In this document: positions 47,011-55,625 of the stretch, piece by piece
How positions within the stretch are numbered: position 1 is the first letter of the stretch
How the letters are laid out: every line of letters starts with the position of its first letter
Source of the DNA: Candidatus Zixiibacteriota bacterium
GTDB lineage: Bacteria > Zixibacteria > MSB-5A5 > WJJR01 > JAJRUJ01
NCBI GenBank assembly: GCA_020051695.1
Contig: JAGVQM010000006.1
Coordinates: 1 to 64,000 of the forward strand
Length of the DNA: 64,000 bases
Reading direction: 5' to 3'
Position numbers and translations under genes: made by a program
Notes under the pieces: generated by a model
What the model saw: the letters and a program-made list of their open reading frames with translations, nothing else
What the model was told of the DNA's origin: nothing
Database searches by the model: none

Positions 47011-47637
47011 GTGTTACGCAAAATTCCTGTGATGGTCTGCGCCGTGTGCGGCGTGTTCATGGCGGCGCAGTATTTCATTGTTTCCGGCCCCGTCTCACAA
47101 TTGTACGGCACAGTCCTGGATTGGATGCAGATTATCTTTGTCTGCGCCCTGTTGGTCGGCATTTTGCATGTCATTACTCGGCAAATCAAAAATATCTCGC
47201 GCCCTGGTCCGGAACGGTGGTACGCCATGATCGCCTTGTTCGGCATCGCGCTGATGGTGGTGTTGGGCTTCGGCTGGGGTATCTCGCGCGGGTCGCCGTT
47301 TTTGTGGGTGTTCGATCATGTTCAGGCGCCGATGCAGACAACAGTCTTTTCACTGTTGGCATTTTATGTTGCCTCGGCGGCATACCGTGGTTTCCGCGCG
47401 CGGCATGCCGAATCGGCGGTGCTGGTACTGGCGGCGCTGATTGTTCTGCTGGGCCGGGTGCCGGTGGGGGAAATAATCTCACCGTATGTGCCTCAAACCG
47501 TAAGCTGGGTCCTGAACGTGCCCGCGGTGGCGGCCAAACGCGCAATTTTAATCGGCATCGGCCTGGGCATGACCGCCACGGCGATTAAAGTCATCGCCGG
47601 AATGGAACGCACCTATCTGGGGAGTGGGGGACGATGA
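47011..47637 (+). CDS. Polytopic membrane protein of unknown function
   Basis: From the GTG at 47011 (behind GGGGAGAG) the protein has 208 residues and about six membrane segments (near 5-24, 37-56, 72-91, 107-126, 133-150, 179-200). No family motif is recognised. It begins 10 bases after the previous gene and overlaps the next by 4 bases, so it belongs to the same unit. The open frame upstream of 47011 overlaps the first gene and is not used. Confidence 0.7.
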   Translation: MLRKIPVMVCAVCGVFMAAQYFIVSGPVSQLYGTVLDWMQIIFVCALLVGILHVITRQIKNISRPGPERWYAMIALFGIALMVVLGFGWGISRGSPFLWVFDHVQAPMQTTVFSLLAFYVASAAYRGFRARHAESAVLVLAALIVLLGRVPVGEIISPYVPQTVSWVLNVPAVAAKRAILIGIGLGMTATAIKVIAGMERTYLGSGGR

Positions 47638-48461
47638 AGCTCGATCGCCGCATCATCTTTATGATCGTCGCGCTGGCGGTGGTTGTCCCCCTGCTGTTCC
47701 CGTTGGGCCTGCCGGTGGCGGTGACCGATGAAACCCGGGCGGTTTACGAACGGCTGGAGCGGCTGGAGCAGGGATCGGTGGTAATGCTGTCGTTCGACCA
47801 TGAGGCGTCATCATTGCCCGAAGTCCGGCCACTGGCCGAGGCCATCCTTAATCATTGTTTCCGGCGCAACATTCGGGTCGTCGGGCTGGCGTTATTTGCC
47901 GAAGGCGCCGCAGTCGGTTACGATATTCTGCATGATCTCGCGGCCCGGCATGATAAACAATACGGCCATGATTATGCCTACCTCGGGTATCGGCCCCAAT
48001 ATACGGCGGCAATTTTGGGAATGGGGGAATCGATCCGGGAAGTCTTTCCCACCGATTACGATGACACGCCCTATGATGATATCCCGCTGCTGCGCGAGAT
48101 ACGCAATTACGGCGATATCGGATTGGTGGTCTCGGTGGCCGATGGTTCTCTGCCGACCTACTGGGTGGAGTATGCGCAGGCGCGTTACGGCCAGGAGATC
48201 ATTGCGGCATTGACCGCGGTGATGGTCACGGCCTATGCGCCGTATGTCGATGCCGGGCAGATCAGCGGTGTCCTCGGCGGATTGAAAGGCGCGGCCGAAT
48301 ACGAAATACTGCTTGGCCGTCATGCGGCCGGGAAACGGGGAATGGACGCGCAATCACTGGCCCATTTGTCCATCGCGGTGATGATTGTAATCGGCAACGT
48401 TGTGGCCTTCGGGCTGCGCCGGAAAAACGAGACAACCGAAGCCGGGGGACACTCATCATGA
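47634..48461 (+). CDS. Protein with two terminal membrane segments, unknown function
   Basis: The 275-residue protein has a hydrophobic N-terminal anchor (about 7-28) and a C-terminal membrane segment (about 247-264). Between them is a soluble domain of about 215 residues. This includes VVMLSFDHEASSLPEVRP and DYAYLGYRPQYTAAILGMG, and ends before a helix with GGLKGAAEYEILLG. The layout mirrors the first gene of the operon. It overlaps the genes on both sides by 4 bases. Confidence 0.7.
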   Translation: MKLDRRIIFMIVALAVVVPLLFPLGLPVAVTDETRAVYERLERLEQGSVVMLSFDHEASSLPEVRPLAEAILNHCFRRNIRVVGLALFAEGAAVGYDILHDLAARHDKQYGHDYAYLGYRPQYTAAILGMGESIREVFPTDYDDTPYDDIPLLREIRNYGDIGLVVSVADGSLPTYWVEYAQARYGQEIIAALTAVMVTAYAPYVDAGQISGVLGGLKGAAEYEILLGRHAAGKRGMDAQSLAHLSIAVMIVIGNVVAFGLRRKNETTEAGGHSS

Positions 48462-49057
48462 GCGACATCGGCATTTGGATCACGGCCCTGGCGACGCTTG
48501 CGATTTATTCGTTCCTGTACCGCGATAACCCCTTTTATAAGGCGGCGGAATACTTGTTGATCGGGTTGACGGTCGGCTATTCGCTGGTGATTTCGGTCAA
48601 AACCGTGCTCTGGCCGGGGCTGGTGCTGCCGTTGTTGGGCGGGGACACGGCCAAAATAATCCCCCTGGTTTTGGGGGGACTGATGTTTATCCGACTGGTC
48701 CCCAAACTCGGCGGATGGTCGCGGATCCCGCTGGCGGTGTATGTCGGGGCGGGAGCGGGCGTGTCGATCCCGGCGATGCTCAAAGCGCGGGTGCTGCAGC
48801 AAATGGGGGCGACGATGTCCAATGTCACTACTATCAGCGGGGTGATCATGCTGGTCGGGGTGATCACCACAATTTTATATTTTTATTTTTCTCGCGAACA
48901 GAAGGGTTTGCTGCAGCCGGTTGCCAAAATCGGTACATATTATATGATGATCTTTTTTGGGGCGACGTTCGGCTATACGGTCATGTCGCGGGTTTCGCTG
49001 TTGATTGGGCGGATGGAGTTTTTGCTGGGGGACTGGCTGCGGCTGATTGCCCGGTGA
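48458..49057 (+). CDS. Polytopic membrane protein of unknown function
   Basis: The 199-residue protein is almost entirely hydrophobic, with about seven membrane segments. A short cytoplasmic stretch (FSREQKGLLQPVAKIG) precedes the last pair. No family is recognised. It is the last gene of the four overlapping membrane-protein genes. The next gene starts 32 bases later but differs in base composition. Confidence 0.7.
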   Translation: MSDIGIWITALATLAIYSFLYRDNPFYKAAEYLLIGLTVGYSLVISVKTVLWPGLVLPLLGGDTAKIIPLVLGGLMFIRLVPKLGGWSRIPLAVYVGAGAGVSIPAMLKARVLQQMGATMSNVTTISGVIMLVGVITTILYFYFSREQKGLLQPVAKIGTYYMMIFFGATFGYTVMSRVSLLIGRMEFLLGDWLRLIAR

Positions 49058-49089
49058 TGTGAAAAGGATAAAAAGTGGAGGGCCGCAAG

Positions 49090-49983
49090 ATGATGACGAA
49101 AACATATGAGATTATAGTTATTATTGTTTCTTCCACAGTTCTCTTCACGGGATGTATTTCGTACTATCGGCCCGACCCCTTTGCCGGGATCGATTTTGTT
49201 CGGAACGAACGCCGTGCTACTTTTGACATCGCCCTGAGCCGGTATCAGGCAGATGGTTATTTTGACGGCGAGGGCACAACACCGCATACCAGCCGTAGCG
49301 CGGCCCCAGAATCAAAATTTATCCGCTCCGATGTTGTCATCAGATCGAAGGTCCATCTTCGAGATTGGCTTGGCCTCGTGGTCGTTTTGCCCATTTCACA
49401 TATATTTCAACGGGGATACAAATATCATGATGAATCCAAAGACTGGCGCGTGGAACGCGTGTGGCTCGGTACCGGTCTCACTCCGGGAAGGAAATATAGG
49501 AACCTGTCGGTCTTGTTCGGATTGGGAATCCCCTTGAAGGGCGATCTGCAATCGCTGCGGTCTATTGCCCCGGACCATGATGCTTCGACTCGCTGGACGC
49601 TACAGGCCATTTTCTCCAACGGGCTTCCCTCTGGGCATTTTGGCTTTTATGTGCGTTTGGGGTTGGGCGAATATCTGAATGTGAAGAATGATCAACTTCA
49701 TGGCATTTCCGAATACCCCGGCGAACTGCAATTCTTACTTCCCTTTGAGAAACGGTTTTCTTTGGGACTATATGCCGATGCAAGGTTTACTTTGTTAGGG
49801 TATAAAGGTCGCAACGGGACGCAAAGTCGCGATGTCATTGGCGTGGGCCCGGTGCTTCTCTGGCAGCTTTATGAGGAGTGGCGGTTGACGGCGAATTATC
49901 GCAAGGAAATCATTGGATTCAAAACTAGTGCCGGTTCGTCCTGGCGTATTGGACTGGCCTACGATTTCACTTTGAAAAGATAA
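49090..49983 (+). CDS. Putative lipoprotein, beta-rich
   Basis: I do not recognise the family. The 297-residue protein starts with a signal sequence ending LFTGC, so C22 may be lipidated; Phe at the -3 position is unusual for a lipobox. The rest shows alternating polar and apolar residues with many Tyr, Gly and Arg, and the ending WRIGLAYDFTLKR. That final pattern is typical of outer-membrane barrels. The ATG at 49090 follows GGAGGG at 7 bases. Codons are clearly more AT-rich than in the neighbours, which suggests transfer or weak expression. Confidence 0.65.
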   Translation: MMTKTYEIIVIIVSSTVLFTGCISYYRPDPFAGIDFVRNERRATFDIALSRYQADGYFDGEGTTPHTSRSAAPESKFIRSDVVIRSKVHLRDWLGLVVVLPISHIFQRGYKYHDESKDWRVERVWLGTGLTPGRKYRNLSVLFGLGIPLKGDLQSLRSIAPDHDASTRWTLQAIFSNGLPSGHFGFYVRLGLGEYLNVKNDQLHGISEYPGELQFLLPFEKRFSLGLYADARFTLLGYKGRNGTQSRDVIGVGPVLLWQLYEEWRLTANYRKEIIGFKTSAGSSWRIGLAYDFTLKR

Positions 49984-50033
49984 CCGCCGGATCGGACACA
50001 AAATACATATTGGATTTGTATGAGAAGTATATA

Positions 50034-50234
50034 ATGATCAGCAGGACAGGAAACCATTCACTGAATATCGACGAAAAGTGCTGCCTCGCCTGCGGCGCCT
50101 GCGTGCCGGTATGCGCGTTCGATGCTATTTTCCTGCGGGGCTGGGGCATCGAAATTCTCGATGATGAGTGCACCCTCTGCGGTTTGTGCGTGCAGGTTTG
50201 CCCGACCGGGGCTTTGAATACCAATGAAGACTGA
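50034..50234 (+). CDS. Ferredoxin with two [4Fe-4S] motifs
   Basis: The 66-residue protein has two complete cluster motifs: C17, C20, C23, C27 and C46, C49, C52, C56. The first motif has Ala where Pro usually follows the fourth Cys. It carries low-potential electrons in the cytoplasm. It overlaps the following reductase gene by 11 bases, strong evidence that it is that enzyme's electron donor. The ATG at 50034 follows GAGAAG; an in-frame TTG at 50010 is another option. Confidence 0.88.
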   Translation: MISRTGNHSLNIDEKCCLACGACVPVCAFDAIFLRGWGIEILDDECTLCGLCVQVCPTGALNTNED

Positions 50235-51417
50235 TCATTCCTTTGATGCTGTCGTGATCGGCGCCGGGCCGGCCGGCTCACTTGCCGCTTATCAAATCGC
50301 GCGCGCAGGGTTCTCGGTTCTGCTGGTGGAAAAACATCCGGTTGTCGGGGTCCCGGTTTGCTGCGCGGAGGGGATCACAGTCGAGGGTCTCACAAAGGTT
50401 GTCCCGCTGGACCGCCGCTGGGTGTGCAGCGACATCTCCCGGATTACGCTGCATGGGCCCGACGGCACTGCGGTGGCCATTAATCACCCCGCTGCCGGAT
50501 ATATCCTCGACCGGACAATATTCGACCGCGACCTGGCCGCCCGCGCCGCCGCCGCCGGGGCCACACTCTGGGTGAACGCCGAGGCGGTGGGTATTGTTTC
50601 CGCAGACGGACAATTATTCGACCGGGTTATCGTAAGCCGCGGCGGCAGGACGGAATCCATTGGGTGCCGGATCATCATTGGTTGTGACGGCGTCGAATCA
50701 TTGGTCGGCCGCTGGGCCGGTATGGATACGCTGCTATTACCCGAAAACATGGATTCTGCGGCGCAAATTCTCTTGGGCGATCTGCGGGGTTTGGACCAGC
50801 ACCAGATGGAGTTTTTCATTTTGCCGGAATTGGCTCCCGGCGGGTATGTCTGGGTTTTTCCCAAGAGCCCGACGACAGCCAATGTCGGCCTGGGATATAC
50901 ACCGTCACTCGGTGACGGCCGGACGGCCCTGGCGCGGCTGAAATCATTTGTTGACGTGCGGTACAGTTCCGCCTCGAAGCTCGCGACAAACTGCGGCGGC
51001 ATCCCCGCGTTTCGCGGGCGGAAGATTATGACGAACAAGAATGTGTTGCTGGCCGGGGATGCCGCGCGGCTGTTGGATTCTCTTTCCGGTGCGGGGATCG
51101 CCAATGCGCTATTATCGGGCAAATATGCCGGGCAAACGGCGGCGGAATATCTCAACGCCGGAGCACCCCGGCTCGCAATGCTCAGACAATACCCCGAACG
51201 GTTCATGCGGGATAAGGGGCGTAACCTGCGGTATCTGTTATATGCCCGGCAGATATTTATGAAAATGTCCACGCAGGATTTCAACGATGTCGTGGTTTTT
51301 CTCAAGTCGGTTTTCGACGGCAAGACAATCCACGAGGTGGATGCGGTATCGATCATCAAGTCCATCCTGCGGGCCAAGCCGCGCCTGCTGACTCTGGCCC
51401 GGCACCTGTTCTGGTGA
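50224..51417 (+). CDS. Geranylgeranyl-reductase-family flavoprotein
   Basis: The 397-residue FAD protein has the dinucleotide motif GAGPAG (13-18) and the family element VGVPVCCAEG (41-50). It has RTIFDRDLAARAAAAGA, a WVFPKS segment, and the second FAD motif LLAGDAARLLDSLSGAGI. Relatives saturate isoprenoid double bonds: archaeal membrane lipids, chlorophyll phytyl chains or menaquinone tails. The overlapping ferredoxin gene matches the archaeal arrangement. The substrate here is unknown; menaquinone is the conservative guess. Some electron-transfer flavoproteins look similar. Confidence 0.82.
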   Translation: MKTDHSFDAVVIGAGPAGSLAAYQIARAGFSVLLVEKHPVVGVPVCCAEGITVEGLTKVVPLDRRWVCSDISRITLHGPDGTAVAINHPAAGYILDRTIFDRDLAARAAAAGATLWVNAEAVGIVSADGQLFDRVIVSRGGRTESIGCRIIIGCDGVESLVGRWAGMDTLLLPENMDSAAQILLGDLRGLDQHQMEFFILPELAPGGYVWVFPKSPTTANVGLGYTPSLGDGRTALARLKSFVDVRYSSASKLATNCGGIPAFRGRKIMTNKNVLLAGDAARLLDSLSGAGIANALLSGKYAGQTAAEYLNAGAPRLAMLRQYPERFMRDKGRNLRYLLYARQIFMKMSTQDFNDVVVFLKSVFDGKTIHEVDAVSIIKSILRAKPRLLTLARHLFW

Positions 51418-51446
51418 GCGGGCTCGGCTCCTCCTGGCCATAAAAA

Positions 51447-51477
51447 AATCCCGCGTTGAACGCGGGATTCAATTTTT
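51447..51477. terminator. Bidirectional intrinsic terminator
   Basis: AATCCCGCG (51447-51455) pairs with CGCGGGATT (51461-51469) around TTGAA. A T-run (51473-51477) follows on the + strand, and an A-run (51442-51448) provides one for the - strand. It serves the converging reductase gene and rpsT. Confidence 0.9.
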
Positions 51478-51495
51478 GCCGACGGGTGACGCCAC

Positions 51496-51753
51496 TCATT
51501 CAGCCGGCTGTGCCGCTTTTTTCCTCATTATTTGGGATTTCAAACGCGCGGCTTTATTCTTATGGATGACGTTTTTAACCACAGCGCGGTCGAAAACTTT
51601 CTGTGCAGCCGCGGTCAGCTTAGCGGTTTTTTCAGGTTCTTTGTTGGCCGCCAGGTCTTTCAGGGCGCCGCGCAGCGAGGCCTTGGTTTTGCGGTTGCGG
51701 CGGTTGCGGACCTCACTTTGCCGGGCACGCTTTTCAACTGACAAATGACGCAT
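51496..51753 (-). CDS. rpsT: 30S ribosomal protein S20
   Basis: The 85-residue, Lys/Arg-rich helical protein shows the S20 pattern RNRRNRKTKASLRGALKDL and the tail HKNKAARLKSQIMRKKAA. S20 binds the bottom of the 30S body. The start at 51753 follows AAGGAG on the minus strand; upstream in-frame codons are not conserved. It is the only supported minus-strand gene of the window. Confidence 0.95.
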   Translation of the reverse strand: MRHLSVEKRARQSEVRNRRNRKTKASLRGALKDLAANKEPEKTAKLTAAAQKVFDRAVVKNVIHKNKAARLKSQIMRKKAAQPAE

Positions 51754-51799
51754 CGATTTCCTGCTCCTTTTCGCTCTTTGCCGGCAGAAAAACAACTGG

Positions 51800-51833
51800 T
51801 ATTTCCCGATTCCCCGGCCTTATATAATCTCAA
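51800..51833. promoter_or_regulatory. Divergent promoter region of rpsT and murJ
   Basis: The 80-base divergent spacer contains TATATAAT (51821-51828), a near-perfect -10 for the + strand, whose complement also gives a TTATATA core for rpsT. The + strand -35 region is poor. The -10 lies only 5 bases before the murJ ATG, implying a leaderless message if it is used. Confidence 0.35.
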
Positions 51834-53411
51834 ATGGTACGAATAAATAAACAAAAGGTCAATAAAAATCCGGCCTCTGCTGACTACCACGCTACAAGAA
51901 TTGTCTCTGTAGGGACGATGACATCCCGCGTGTTGGGAGTCGTCCGCGAACAAGTTGTCGCCTATCTCTTTGGGGCATCGGCAGTTACCGATGCTTTTGT
52001 TGCGGCGTTCCGCATTCCTAACCTCTTGCGCGATCTTTTTGCCGAGGGGGCACTTTCCGCCGCATTTATTCCGACATTTACCGATTTGCTGAAAAACCGC
52101 GGTCCCGCGGCCGCAGTGGATCTCTACCAGCGGCTGCTGTTCTGGGTCAGTCTGATCGTTGGGTGTATCTGCATCGGCGGCGTGATTTTTGCCCCGCAAA
52201 TTACCCTGGCCCTGGCCGCAGGTTTCGAAACGACACTGGGCAAAATGGAGCTTACTGTTTCCCTGGCCCGGGTGATGTTTCCCTTTTTGCTGTTTGTCTC
52301 ACTGGCGGCTTTGACCATGGGGGCGTTAAACAGCTATGGCCGTTTCGGCCCCCCGGCCTTTGCCCCGTTGTGGTTTAATATTGCCATAATCGTCTGCGCT
52401 GTGGTGGGCGGAGAGTTGTTTGCGCAACCGGTGTATGGCTTGGCCCTGGGGGTGGTCCTCGGCGGACTTTTCCAGTGGTTGTTTCAGGTGCATTATCTCC
52501 GGCGCAAGGGCTGCGGTATGCGCTGGAAAATCGGCCTGACCCCGGAAGTCAAAAAGGTCTTTCGCTTACTTCTGCCGGCCATCGGCGGATTAGCTGCGGT
52601 GCAGATCAATATTTTTGTGATTACCCGGGTGGCGTCCGGTTTGGGGGATGGCCCTGTATCCTACCTTAATTTTGCCTTTCGCCTGATTTTTGTCCCGCTC
52701 GGGGTTTTTGCGGTGGCTGCCGCCACTGTGGGGCTGCCGCGGTTTTCCGAACGCGTGGCTGCGGGCGACACTCCCGGCGCGCTGGCCCGCTGGCGCGATT
52801 CGCTGAAATTGGTCTGGTATCTGGTTATCCCCGCGGCCGTGATTTTTGTGGTTTTCGGGGAGGATATATGCCGCGTATTGTTCCAGCGCGGGGCGTTTTT
52901 GGCGGCGGATACCAAAAATACCGCCTCCGCATTGGCTTTCTATGCCCTCGGCCTGCCGGCCATGGCGACGATTCGGGTCACTGCCCCGGTATTTTATGCC
53001 CACAAAGACATGCGGACACCGGTCATTCTCTCCTTTTTTGCAGTAGTGGCCAATCTGGTGCTTATCCACGAACTGGCGGATGCGATGAGTTTTCGGGGGC
53101 TGGCCCTGGCCCTGGCGCTGGCTGCAACGATTCAAGCGATCGGCCTGCTGACGTTCATTCGTTTCAGGTATGGACCATATAACGCCGCCGGTCTGGCCGG
53201 TTTTTTTCTGTTCATGACCGTGTTTGCCACACTGACGGCGGTCCTGGCCCGCAAATTGGTCCCCGCCGGGGAGGATATGCTCTCGGCCGTTTATGGGTTG
53301 GGGGCGATTTTTGTTGCTGTGGCCGCGTACCTGCTCGTAACTTGGTTATTGAAATATCGTGAGGCCCGATTTGTTTTCGGAAGGGGGAAACGGGCGAATA
53401 GGTCCGATTAA
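51834..53411 (+). CDS. murJ: Lipid II flippase MurJ
   Basis: MurJ moves lipid II across the inner membrane for peptidoglycan synthesis. The 525-residue protein has about 14 membrane segments. Its family start is SRVLGVVREQVVAYLFGAS, and AFRIPNLLRDLFAEGALSAAF is seen in part as IPNLLRDLFAEGALSAAF. About 20 polar residues precede the first conserved segment, so the true start is slightly uncertain, but no better start codon is available. It diverges from rpsT. Confidence 0.94.
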   Translation: MVRINKQKVNKNPASADYHATRIVSVGTMTSRVLGVVREQVVAYLFGASAVTDAFVAAFRIPNLLRDLFAEGALSAAFIPTFTDLLKNRGPAAAVDLYQRLLFWVSLIVGCICIGGVIFAPQITLALAAGFETTLGKMELTVSLARVMFPFLLFVSLAALTMGALNSYGRFGPPAFAPLWFNIAIIVCAVVGGELFAQPVYGLALGVVLGGLFQWLFQVHYLRRKGCGMRWKIGLTPEVKKVFRLLLPAIGGLAAVQINIFVITRVASGLGDGPVSYLNFAFRLIFVPLGVFAVAAATVGLPRFSERVAAGDTPGALARWRDSLKLVWYLVIPAAVIFVVFGEDICRVLFQRGAFLAADTKNTASALAFYALGLPAMATIRVTAPVFYAHKDMRTPVILSFFAVVANLVLIHELADAMSFRGLALALALAATIQAIGLLTFIRFRYGPYNAAGLAGFFLFMTVFATLTAVLARKLVPAGEDMLSAVYGLGAIFVAVAAYLLVTWLLKYREARFVFGRGKRANRSD

Positions 53412-53448
53412 TCATTCTAGATCAGCATATGTCAGTCAGGAGGGGAGC

Positions 53449-54165
53449 ATGTTTAAAAAGCCGGCATTGGCGGTTTTGACTTTTCTGCTGTTGGGCTCTG
53501 CCGTTGCGGCCCAGGAGCTTGCGCCACAAGTTACGGTCACCGGCACCGCCACAGTCTCCATGCCCGCAGAAGTGTTGCGGCTGACCATGACTATCATCCA
53601 GCAGGGCGAAAGCGCGGAGCAGGCCTACCAGAATGCGGTGCGCCGTGCCGAGGGCATGATTACGGCCTTCCGGCAGTTCGGCTTCGACCCGGACGATTAT
53701 CTGACGCAGTACGTTGTTGAACGGCGGCCCCACCCGCAGGAACGCAAGCGGCTGGTGTTCCTCGCGGCGGTGGGCATGTCGCTGGTGGTCGATGATTTTT
53801 CTGCCGGGACTCAGATGCTCGATGTTGCTACGAGTTACGGTGTGCGGGATTTCGTGACGTATTTCGATATCACCGATCGCCGGTCGGCCTATGAACGCGC
53901 CCTGCGGCGTGCGCTGGCCGATGCGCGGATTAAAGCAGAGGTCCTGGCCTCCGAATCAGGCGTCAAACTGGGTGCGTTGGTGGGTTTTGAGGAAGTCTCG
54001 GAACCGCCCGAAGAATACGCATATCCCCGGCCTTTGCTGCCTGCCCAATGGGACGAAACCGACGAGGGGCAGGTCCCGCCGGAGGGGGCAGGCAGTGTGC
54101 GGATGTCGCCCCAGCCGTACGAAACCAAAGCGCAAGTCCGAGCGTCATTCGAGATTGTTGAATAA
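53449..54165 (+). CDS. SIMPL-domain (DUF541) periplasmic protein
   Basis: The 238-residue protein has a signal peptide (about 1-21, ending AVAAQ), then the SIMPL domain: VTVTGTATVSMPAEVLRLTM, AVRRAEGMITAFRQFGF and ALRRALADARIKAEVLA. Family members are exported and associated with oxidative stress or outer-membrane functions without a known reaction. The ATG at 53449 follows AGGAGGGGAG. The frame is open upstream, overlapping murJ, but without a signal peptide. Confidence 0.88.
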   Translation: MFKKPALAVLTFLLLGSAVAAQELAPQVTVTGTATVSMPAEVLRLTMTIIQQGESAEQAYQNAVRRAEGMITAFRQFGFDPDDYLTQYVVERRPHPQERKRLVFLAAVGMSLVVDDFSAGTQMLDVATSYGVRDFVTYFDITDRRSAYERALRRALADARIKAEVLASESGVKLGALVGFEEVSEPPEEYAYPRPLLPAQWDETDEGQVPPEGAGSVRMSPQPYETKAQVRASFEIVE

Positions 54166-54182
54166 ATCGGCAGAGTGTGGTA

Positions 54183-55526
54183 ATGAACAATCACACCCCC
54201 AATCCGCTTGCCCGTTTTTTTGGGTTTGCCGAACAGCACACTACTTTCCGTCGGGAAATCGCCGGGGGGGCCACCACCTTCCTGGCCATGTCCTATATTA
54301 TATTTTTGCAGCCGGCAGTACTATCGCAAGCGGGGATGGATTTTGGCGCAGTGATGGTCGCGACCTGTTTGTCGTCGGCTTTGGCCACTCTCATCATGGG
54401 TTTGTATGCCAATTACCCCATTGCCCTCGCCCCAGGTATGGGCGAAAATTATTTCTTTGCCTTGAGCGTTGTGTTAGGGATGGGTTTCACCTGGCCGGAG
54501 GCGATGAGCGCCATCTTCTACGGGGGTGTATTTTTCCTGTTGCTGACTATTTTGGGAGTGCGTGAAGCCATCTTGAACGCCGTGCCCGACTCACTGAAAC
54601 TGGCCATGGGCGTGGGCATTGGTTTGTTCATCGCGGTGATTGGTCTGGCCAACGCGGGAATTATTATCAAGAATCCCGGCGGGTTGGTTCAACTCGGCAA
54701 TGTCACCTCCTCGCCGGTGTGGCTGGCACTGGCCGGGACGATGCTGACGGCCGTTTTCGCGGCGCGCAAAGTCCCGGGCGCCATTCTGCTGGGTATTTTG
54801 GCAACCGCCGGCGGGGCGCTGGCCCTGGGGCTGATCCACGGTCGGGGTTTTGTTTCCCTGCCGCCTTCGATCGCGCCGACATTGTTCAAATTGGATTTTA
54901 CGCCGACATTCACTTTCCAATTTATCTCGGTGGCGATAGTGTTTTTATTCATGGACGTATTCGATACGATTGGCACGCTGATCGGAGTATCCGAGCGGGC
55001 CGGGTTCCTCAAGGACGGCCGGTTGCCGCGGGCGGGGCGAGCGATGATCGCCGATGCCACCGGCACGGTCATCGGGGCGCTGCTGGGGACCTCCACTGTT
55101 ACATCTTTCATCGAGTCGTTCGCCGGCATTGAGCAGGGCGCGCGGACCGGTTTTTCCAATTTGATCGTCGCCGCCGGCTTCTTTCTGGCGTTGTTTTTTG
55201 CACCGCTGGTCGCGCTGGTGGGTGGGTCCATCGAAGTCGCGGAGGGCGTGCGGCTTTCGCCGGTTACCGCCCCGGCCTTGATTATCGTCGGTTCTTTGAT
55301 GGCCGGCGCGATGACCAGAGTCCATTGGAACGACATGACCGAATCTGTGCCGGCTTTCCTGACGATGATCGGCATCCCCCTGACGTTTTCGGTCTCAGAC
55401 GGGCTGGCGCTCGGTTTTGTTTCTTTCGTTATATTGAAGGTTGCCACCGGCAAAGCCCGTGAGGTGCACTGGATCATGTATCTGGTCGCCGCATTTTGTC
55501 TGGCGCGGTATTCGTTTTTCGCTTGA
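54183..55526 (+). CDS. NCS2-family purine permease (AzgA-like)
   Basis: The protein of about 447 residues has 12-14 hydrophobic segments. The signature parts are EIAGGATTFLAMSYII, NYPIALAPGMGENYFFA and FLFMDVFDTIGTLIGVSERAG. They place it in the AzgA branch of NCS2 transporters, which import adenine, guanine or hypoxanthine with protons. The exact purine cannot be told. The ATG at 54183 is preferred to the GTG at 54177. Confidence 0.93.
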   Translation: MNNHTPNPLARFFGFAEQHTTFRREIAGGATTFLAMSYIIFLQPAVLSQAGMDFGAVMVATCLSSALATLIMGLYANYPIALAPGMGENYFFALSVVLGMGFTWPEAMSAIFYGGVFFLLLTILGVREAILNAVPDSLKLAMGVGIGLFIAVIGLANAGIIIKNPGGLVQLGNVTSSPVWLALAGTMLTAVFAARKVPGAILLGILATAGGALALGLIHGRGFVSLPPSIAPTLFKLDFTPTFTFQFISVAIVFLFMDVFDTIGTLIGVSERAGFLKDGRLPRAGRAMIADATGTVIGALLGTSTVTSFIESFAGIEQGARTGFSNLIVAAGFFLALFFAPLVALVGGSIEVAEGVRLSPVTAPALIIVGSLMAGAMTRVHWNDMTESVPAFLTMIGIPLTFSVSDGLALGFVSFVILKVATGKAREVHWIMYLVAAFCLARYSFFA

Positions 55527-55625
55527 CCCGGTCCCTGCCGGGTGGTATGACATACGATGCCTGACGATTACCCGGCAGCCGGGGGTTGACACGGGGCAAC
55601 TGAGTTAATTGAGATGCCACATTGA

